Below, piece by piece: positions 52,636 to 57,119 of a stretch of DNA of 57,119 bases. Position numbers and translations under genes: made by a program. Below the pieces are notes generated by a model that saw only the letters and a program-made list of their open reading frames with translations, did not search any database and was not told the origin of the DNA. The stretch spans positions 1 through 57,119 of the forward strand of contig CAAGJU010000094.1 of the NCBI GenBank assembly GCA_900770225.1. Direction: 5' to 3'. Every line of letters starts with the position of its first letter. Position 1 is the first letter of the stretch. Source of the stretch: Lachnospiraceae bacterium. Lineage in GTDB: Bacteria > Bacillota > Clostridia > Lachnospirales > Lachnospiraceae.

Positions 52636-54453
52636 ATGTCCTTAACAAAAGAGCAGGTTGCTGAACACATGAAAGACCCCGCAATCTTCTGCTGCAGAAG
52701 ACAGAAGGGACTGAAGATCAGCGAAGCTGATCTCGAGGATCCGGCGATCTTCGATGATATGATCGATGCCGGACTTATGAAACTGAGTGATGACGGACTC
52801 ACCATCGAGCAGGTGCTCGGCACGACGCTCACCACCGATGTGGAAGCACTTACGCCGATCACGCCGGCAGTTCTCGATCATGTCAATGAGATCAGCGCTC
52901 CGGCAGCTGATGAAAAACCGGAAGAAACAGAGGCAGCGGCTGCACCGGCACCGGTTCCGGCAGCACCGCAGATCACCACAACGACAGGGAGTGACGGTAT
53001 GATCCATATTGAGATCGGCAAGGCAGAGAAGATTGAAGGAATCAAACTTGATGTTCCGGTATTCGGAGGACCCGCAGGGCCGGCCGGCCCGGCTCCGGTT
53101 ATCCCGGCAGCGGCAGCCCCGGCTGCAAAGAAGGGTGAGAAGAAGGTCATCCGTACGCTGACCAAGAAACATATCAAAATAACAGATGTGGAGATCGGCG
53201 ATGAGACCTCCATCAAAGACGGCAAGATCACCATCGACAAGAAGCTCACAGAGCTTGCTCTGAAAGAGGATCCGCTCTGCAAGAGCCTTGCCCTGGATGT
53301 CATTTATCCGGATAAGCGCCACGTATACACCGATACGATCATGGATGTATGCCCGATCGCGACCAAGGTCGAGGGCGAGCTCGGCGAAGGCGTGACAAAG
53401 GTTGCCGACGGCGTCGTATTCATGCTGACCGGCGTGGATGAGGACGGCGTTCAGGTTCATGAGTTCGGTTCTTCCGAGGGCTATCTCGATGAGAGAATGT
53501 ATTTCGGTCATCCGGGATGCGCAGATGAGAATGATATCATCATCCGCTGTCACGCAGTGATCGCTTCCAAGACCGGTATGACGAGACCCGGCCCGTTCGC
53601 AGCACATAAGTGCCAGGATTACATCATCCAGGCTGTCCGCGATAAGCTGAAAACCTATGAGGGCGAAGTCGTTCGCGAGGAAGTATGCGAGGATGTACGC
53701 CGTGAGGGCAATCCGCGTGTCGTACTCGTCAAGGAGATCATGGGACAGGGCGCTATGCACGACAACGTCATCTGCCCGAACGAGCCCTGCGGTGTATTCG
53801 GCGGTCAGAAAAATGTAGACTGCGGCAACGTACCGATCATGCTCACTCCGAACCAGGTTCGTGACGGATCCATCCACGCACTGACCTGTATCGGACCGGC
53901 AACCAAGGAAATGACCCGTCATTATATCCGCGAGCCTCTCGTAGAAGGCCTCGCAGCAGATCCGGAACTGGATCTGATCGGCGTTATTTTTGTAGGATCT
54001 CCGCAGGTTAACGATGAGAAGATGTGGGTTTCCGAGAGACTCGGTTCCCTTCTGGAATCTCTGGACGTCGACGGCTGCATCATCACGACTGAGGGATTCG
54101 GCAACAACCATATCGATTTCATCCAGCACATCGGACAGGCAGGCAAGAGAGGAATTCCGGTTGTCGGCGTTTCCTTCTGCGCTTACCAGGGCCAGCTCGT
54201 TGTCGGCAACAAGTACGCGACAGCGATGGTCGAGGAAAATATGGATGCCGGCGGATTCGAGAACAACATCGCAGGATGCTCCTGCATCACCAAAGAGGTG
54301 GCTGCACGTGCGATCCAGATGCTGAAGAACCGCATGGCAGGAGTAGATATCAAGCCCGCGCCCAAGAAATGGAATAACGACGTTATCAACGCAAACAACA
54401 AGCTCCTCGGTCTTCCGGAGACGAAGCTTGTTGAGAGCGGAACGCTGCACTGA
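52636..54453 (+). CDS. prdA: D-proline reductase proprotein PrdA
   Basis: A 605-residue proprotein which is self-cleaved into two chains, the new N-terminus of the smaller one carrying a pyruvoyl group that binds D-proline. The cleavage Cys is Cys418 in HALTCIGPATKEMTRHY, leaving about 45 and 20 kDa chains like the characterised enzyme of Clostridium sticklandii. An N-terminal part with Ala/Pro-rich linkers (about 93-120 and 150-170) precedes the conserved body KALTIDKK, DVIYPDKRHVYTDTIMDVCP, HEFGSSEGYLDERM. AGGAGG precedes the ATG. Product of the reductase is 5-aminovalerate. Its stop overlaps the next start by one base. Confidence 0.94.
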   Translation: MSLTKEQVAEHMKDPAIFCCRRQKGLKISEADLEDPAIFDDMIDAGLMKLSDDGLTIEQVLGTTLTTDVEALTPITPAVLDHVNEISAPAADEKPEETEAAAAPAPVPAAPQITTTTGSDGMIHIEIGKAEKIEGIKLDVPVFGGPAGPAGPAPVIPAAAAPAAKKGEKKVIRTLTKKHIKITDVEIGDETSIKDGKITIDKKLTELALKEDPLCKSLALDVIYPDKRHVYTDTIMDVCPIATKVEGELGEGVTKVADGVVFMLTGVDEDGVQVHEFGSSEGYLDERMYFGHPGCADENDIIIRCHAVIASKTGMTRPGPFAAHKCQDYIIQAVRDKLKTYEGEVVREEVCEDVRREGNPRVVLVKEIMGQGAMHDNVICPNEPCGVFGGQKNVDCGNVPIMLTPNQVRDGSIHALTCIGPATKEMTRHYIREPLVEGLAADPELDLIGVIFVGSPQVNDEKMWVSERLGSLLESLDVDGCIITTEGFGNNHIDFIQHIGQAGKRGIPVVGVSFCAYQGQLVVGNKYATAMVEENMDAGGFENNIAGCSCITKEVAARAIQMLKNRMAGVDIKPAPKKWNNDVINANNKLLGLPETKLVESGTLH

Positions 54454-54914
54454 TGGAGCAGATGGATTACATGATCATGCCCGTCCGTATGAGCGGGCTG
54501 ATCAAAGAGATCGACGGAGACCACATCAAAGTACATCTGCGCGGGAGATTAGGTGTGATCGTCGTCGGACGGAGCTTTATCGATACGACGATCCCTCTGG
54601 AGCCGGGCGTCGAGGTATCCTTCTATTTCAGCTATGTCGAAGTGGTGAAGGAACCCCTGGATTATGACGATGCCGGTCTGCTGACACCGCCGGATGATCC
54701 GGCCGATGTGATGCCGGATCTGATCGGAGGGATGATCATCGAAGTCAATGATACGGCGGCGAAAATCGCCATGATGGATGACCTGGGTACGGTGGCCGTC
54801 CCGAGAAGGTGGCTCTTTACACCTGTAGCTCTTGAAGTGGGAGAAAAGACCCAGTTCTATATGAGCAGAATGACAGCGACAGGCAAGAGCGATATCCCGG
54901 TGGAATCGATCTGA
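54453..54914 (+). CDS. CBO2463/CBO2479-type protein of the prd operon
   Basis: A 153-residue protein of a small family found between prdA and prdB in proline-reducing clostridia. It reads as two beta-rich halves with similar starts (VRMSGLIKEIDGDHIKVHLRGRLGVIVVGR and GGMIIEVNDTAAKIAMMDDLGTVAVPR), suggesting an internal duplication. No catalytic motif or signal peptide seen. The A of its ATG is the last base of the prdA stop, so it is translationally coupled with PrdA and may assist maturation or assembly of the reductase. Molecular function unknown. Confidence 0.8.
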   Translation: MEQMDYMIMPVRMSGLIKEIDGDHIKVHLRGRLGVIVVGRSFIDTTIPLEPGVEVSFYFSYVEVVKEPLDYDDAGLLTPPDDPADVMPDLIGGMIIEVNDTAAKIAMMDDLGTVAVPRRWLFTPVALEVGEKTQFYMSRMTATGKSDIPVESI

Positions 54915-55050
54915 GCATGTGCTCCGGGCCGTTAAGAAGCGGTTCGGCAATGAGCCACATACAGCATGAAAAATAAGGCGCAGAAGCCGGATCTCCGCAG
55001 AATATGCGGATCATCAGACAGAGCTGCGCACAGCTGAAGGAGGATAAATT

Positions 55051-55773
55051 ATGTTAACGACAGTGGAAGGAATGCAGTCGGAGATTTTTGTTCCGGTTAC
55101 CCCCAAGCCGGTATTTACTGAACTGAAGAAACCCCTGAGTGAGTGCTGCGTGGCATTCATCACCGCAGGCGGCATTCATAAGAAGAGCCAGGTGCCTTTT
55201 AATACATCCGGTGATTTTTCCTATCGTACGATCGAATTCGATACGCCGTCGAGCGAGCTGATGGTTACCCACGGCGGATTCGATAACTCGGATATCAACA
55301 AGGATGTCAACTGCATGTTCCCGATCGACCGTCTGCATGAGCTGGTGGCCGAGGGATTCATCGGATCTCTTCCGAAAGAAACCTACACCTTCATGGGCGG
55401 CGGCGGAAACGTTGAGAAGTTCCGCAACGTGACAGGACCGGAGATCGCAAAGAAGCTGAAGGCACAGGGCGTGGATGTCGTTCTCTGTACCGGCGGCTGC
55501 GGCACCTGCCATCGTTCCGCAACGATCGTTACCCGCTGCTGCGAGGAAGCCGGCATGAGCTGCTGCGTGATCGCCGCTCTTCCGCCGATCGCACGTCAGC
55601 AGGGTGCTCCGCGTATCACCGCACCGCACGTTCCGATCGGATCCAACGCCGGTGAGCCGAACAATATCCCGATGCAGACCGCCATTCTCAAGGATTCCCT
55701 GGAGTGGGTGCGTGACTGCCCGAGCTATAACCAGATCAAGGTGCTGCCGTACGAATATAGGCACAATGTATGA
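55051..55773 (+). CDS. prdB: D-proline reductase subunit PrdB, cysteine form
   Basis: A 240-residue catalytic subunit that cleaves the alpha C-N bond of D-proline together with pyruvoyl-PrdA. HGGFDNSDINKDVNCMFPIDRL, CTGGCGTCHRSATIVTRCCEEAG and APHVPIGSNAGEPNN identify it. Classical PrdB has selenocysteine, encoded by UGA, in the redox motif. Here the motif is GGCGTC with TGC codons for Cys150 and Cys153, and the frame contains no TGA before the stop, so this is a cysteine variant. GGAGG is 8 bases before the ATG. A repeat element starts right at the next base after its stop codon. Confidence 0.93.
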   Translation: MLTTVEGMQSEIFVPVTPKPVFTELKKPLSECCVAFITAGGIHKKSQVPFNTSGDFSYRTIEFDTPSSELMVTHGGFDNSDINKDVNCMFPIDRLHELVAEGFIGSLPKETYTFMGGGGNVEKFRNVTGPEIAKKLKAQGVDVVLCTGGCGTCHRSATIVTRCCEEAGMSCCVIAALPPIARQQGAPRITAPHVPIGSNAGEPNNIPMQTAILKDSLEWVRDCPSYNQIKVLPYEYRHNV

Positions 55774-55940
55774 TGTATAAGTCCGCCTCTGGCTTTGCGA
55801 CGATATACGCGGGCAGTGAGCCGCATCCGTACACGCGAAGCGTGATACGGTGAGGCGAACGCCGCGGTAGCCCGACGAAGTCGGGCATACTTGTAGCGAC
55901 GCGGGAGCACGAAGTGCGAAGCGGCGCGTGGACTTATACA
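55774..55940. repeat. Full-length dispersed palindromic element (MITE/REP-like)
   Basis: Perfect 11-base terminal inverted repeats (TGTATAAGTCC at 55774-55784, GGACTTATACA at 55930-55940) enclose three hairpins with GAA triloops: CACGC/GCGTG at 55832-55844, CCCGAC/GTCGGG at 55871-55885 and GCAC/GTGC at 55907-55917. No gene inside. Relatives lie at 2574-2622 and 30086-30128. Confidence 0.8.
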
Positions 55941-55959
55941 TTCAGATGAATATAAAAAA

Positions 55960-56003
55960 GGCCTGCTTCCGGGGTGAACCGGGAGACAGGCCATTCTTTT
56001 TTT
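55960..56003. terminator. Bidirectional terminator between prdB and the LysR gene
   Basis: GGCCTG-CTTCCGG pairs with CCGGGAG-ACAGGCC (55960-55992, 6-base loop); AAAAAA precedes it and a T-rich tract follows. Fits the convergent arrangement of prdB and the regulator. Confidence 0.85.
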
Positions 56004-56041
56004 CGGGGAAGTGCGACACATCGTTACATATGCCAGGCATA

Positions 56042-56962
56042 CTATGAGGCGTGTGCGTCGGATTTAGCTGCGGTTTCTGTGACTGGTGATGTGAGTCCTT
56101 CGGCATATTTCCGAATCTCTGCGATCAGCTTCGCTGCTGCGGGTGACGGTTCTGCGTCCGGTGAGAGAACGATGCCGAGGTCCCGCTTGTATGCGGGTTC
56201 GATCGGCAGCGTGATGATGCCGTCGCGCTTGCCGTCAACGATCAGATCGGCCAGAAGGCTGAGACCCAGGTGATTGGCCACCATGGATATGATGACGGAA
56301 TCATCTTTGGATGAGTAGCGGATATCGGGTGTTACATGCTCCTGGGAGAGTGTGTAATGCACGTCATAATCGACGCCCTCGGCGGAGATGATGAACGGAT
56401 GTCTGGCAAATTCCGATACCGGGAAGCTGGTGCGCCCCTGCAGATCATAGTCCTGCGGCAGTACGGCGACAAGAGGATCATCGTAGAGGTGAACCCACTT
56501 CAGCTGGTGTGTCTTGTGATGGCTGAGCAGACCGAAGTCTGCCGTGCTGTCGGATACCCAGCGCACGATGTCATCTGTGCCGCCTTCCAGAAGCTCGATC
56601 TCGATCTTCGGATAGCGGGTCTTGAAGCTGTAGATAATGCTCGGAAGCCACAGACGGGATATACTGGCGAAGCAGGCGATGGTGATATGACCGGATTCGA
56701 TGCCGTTGATGGCGTCGATGGTCTCTTCGATATTGTCGTTGAGCGCGAGCAGCTGACGTATTTTCGGAAGAAGAATTTCAGCATTTTTCGTCAGGACGAC
56801 GCCCTGCTTGGAGCGGGTGAAAAGGGGAAAACCCATTTCATTTTCCAGCGTCTTCAGCACGCGGCTGATGCCTGATTGTGTGTAGCCGAGTTTTTCGCCG
56901 CTCTTGGTGAAATTGAGCGTATCGGCGACGTCGACGAATACTGCGTATTTATTGATGTCCAT
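56042..56962 (-). CDS. LysR family transcriptional regulator
   Basis: A 306-residue regulator. The winged HTH is DTLNFTKSGEKLGYTQSGISRVLKTLENEMG (residues ~15-45) in its normal place; from about 90 follows the effector-binding domain (SGHITIACFASISRLWLPSIIYSF). No truncation is seen; GATCTTCCC-type complement (GGGAAGAT) stands just before the ATG. It converges on the prd operon, so it could control prd or hyp genes in place of the sigma-54 activator PrdR known from C. difficile, which is absent here. Its ligand is unknown; proline is an inference only. Confidence 0.9.
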   Translation of the reverse strand: MDINKYAVFVDVADTLNFTKSGEKLGYTQSGISRVLKTLENEMGFPLFTRSKQGVVLTKNAEILLPKIRQLLALNDNIEETIDAINGIESGHITIACFASISRLWLPSIIYSFKTRYPKIEIELLEGGTDDIVRWVSDSTADFGLLSHHKTHQLKWVHLYDDPLVAVLPQDYDLQGRTSFPVSEFARHPFIISAEGVDYDVHYTLSQEHVTPDIRYSSKDDSVIISMVANHLGLSLLADLIVDGKRDGIITLPIEPAYKRDLGIVLSPDAEPSPAAAKLIAEIRKYAEGLTSPVTETAAKSDAHAS

Positions 56963-57019
56963 AGGGAAGATCTCCTGCAGTAGTGAATTCTATCAAGTAT
57001 TATGATAACAGTGTCAAAA

Positions 57020-57061
57020 GTCATCACCCACGTTGCACTTGTGCAAAAGTGGGTGAATGAC
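57020..57061. repeat. 42-base inverted repeat upstream of the LysR gene
   Basis: GTCATCACCCACGTTGCAC and GTGCAAAAGTGGGTGAATGAC are complementary with few mismatches. The minus strand continues TTTTGACAC, so it could be a terminator for a gene to the right, outside the window; otherwise an operator region of lysR. Confidence 0.55.
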
Positions 57062-57071
57062 TTATTGACAC

Positions 57072-57115
57072 GCCCCCTCAGCGAGGGCGTAGTGGGGCGA
57101 AGCCACATGAGAGCC
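57072..57115. repeat. Structured sequence at the window edge
   Basis: CCCTC-AGC-GAGGG and GTGGGGC-GAA-GCCAC hairpins follow each other, in the same style (short stems, GAA loops) as the element at 55774-55940. The end of the window cuts it, so its extent is unknown. Confidence 0.4.
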
Positions 57116-57119
57116 CGAG

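Noticed and set aside
52642..54450. 602-residue open frame antisense to prdA
   Set aside because: Shadow of prdA; the translation has no recognisable domain.
51128..55773. Selenocysteine codons in prdC or prdB
   Set aside because: Both frames run to their natural ends without internal TGA; the redox positions are TGC.

Overview
The window reads as chromosomal DNA from an anaerobic Clostridia-class Firmicute, plausibly a Lachnospiraceae-like gut or rumen bacterium. The evidence is the gene content: oxygen-sensitive glycyl radical enzyme and activase, D-proline reductase (Stickland fermentation), B12-dependent ethanolamine ammonia-lyase, ferredoxin-type aldo/keto reductase, strong AGGAGG ribosome binding sites and low-GC sigma-A promoters in otherwise fairly GC-rich DNA. 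The species cannot be named from the sequence. There is one tRNA, no rRNA, no CRISPR array and no prophage; the only complete mobile element is an IS605-type transposon.

Layout. 1-2.4 kb: Fe-S aldo/keto reductase, HxlR regulator with a divergent flavin-type oxidoreductase, tRNA-Pro(CGG). 2.7-3.9 kb: membrane diguanylate cyclase. 4.1-10.1 kb: ethanolamine module (eutA, a fused eutB-eutC gene, an amidohydrolase) behind a leader that looks like an ANTAR-controlled terminator. 10.3-16.3 kb: Dabb protein, a frameshifted AlkZ-like glycosylase next to an SRAP protein, a second diguanylate cyclase, a DUF1848 protein and a YghZ-type aldo/keto reductase. 16.5-19.7 kb: two unknown membrane proteins (one DUF5058) and an anchored M20 peptidase. 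19.9-28.3 kb: DUF3160 protein, CapA-like protein, TetR regulator, a U32-like protein and an EAL phosphodiesterase. 28.8-33.0 kb: a four-gene binding-protein ABC importer, followed by the IS605-type element at 33.0-35.1 kb.

The main interest is 35.4-57.0 kb, where every metabolic gene is on the plus strand and the parts form a connected pathway: hypE-hypD-proC (trans-4-hydroxyproline to proline), a five-gene oligopeptide importer, two M24 (Xaa-Pro type) peptidases, a GH127 beta-L-arabinofuranosidase, and prdC-prdA-(CBO2463-like)-prdB (D-proline reductase), ending with a convergent LysR regulator. GH127 enzymes include the one that removes arabinose from hydroxyproline in plant extensins, so I read the locus as an integrated system for importing hydroxyproline/proline peptides (possibly arabinosylated), trimming them and using the proline as an electron acceptor. 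The pathway assignment rests on family knowledge; the linkage to arabinosylated peptides is inference. PrdB here carries Cys codons where classical PrdB has selenocysteine.

The intergenic DNA is rich in structure: attenuator-like hairpins before eut and opp, hairpins between binding-protein and permease genes in both ABC systems, three tandem hairpin repeats in the prd leader, a long imperfect inverted repeat before the hyp promoter, and a small dispersed palindromic repeat family seen three times (2.6, 30.1 and 55.8 kb). Several conserved cytosolic enzymes also carry unusual low-complexity insertions.
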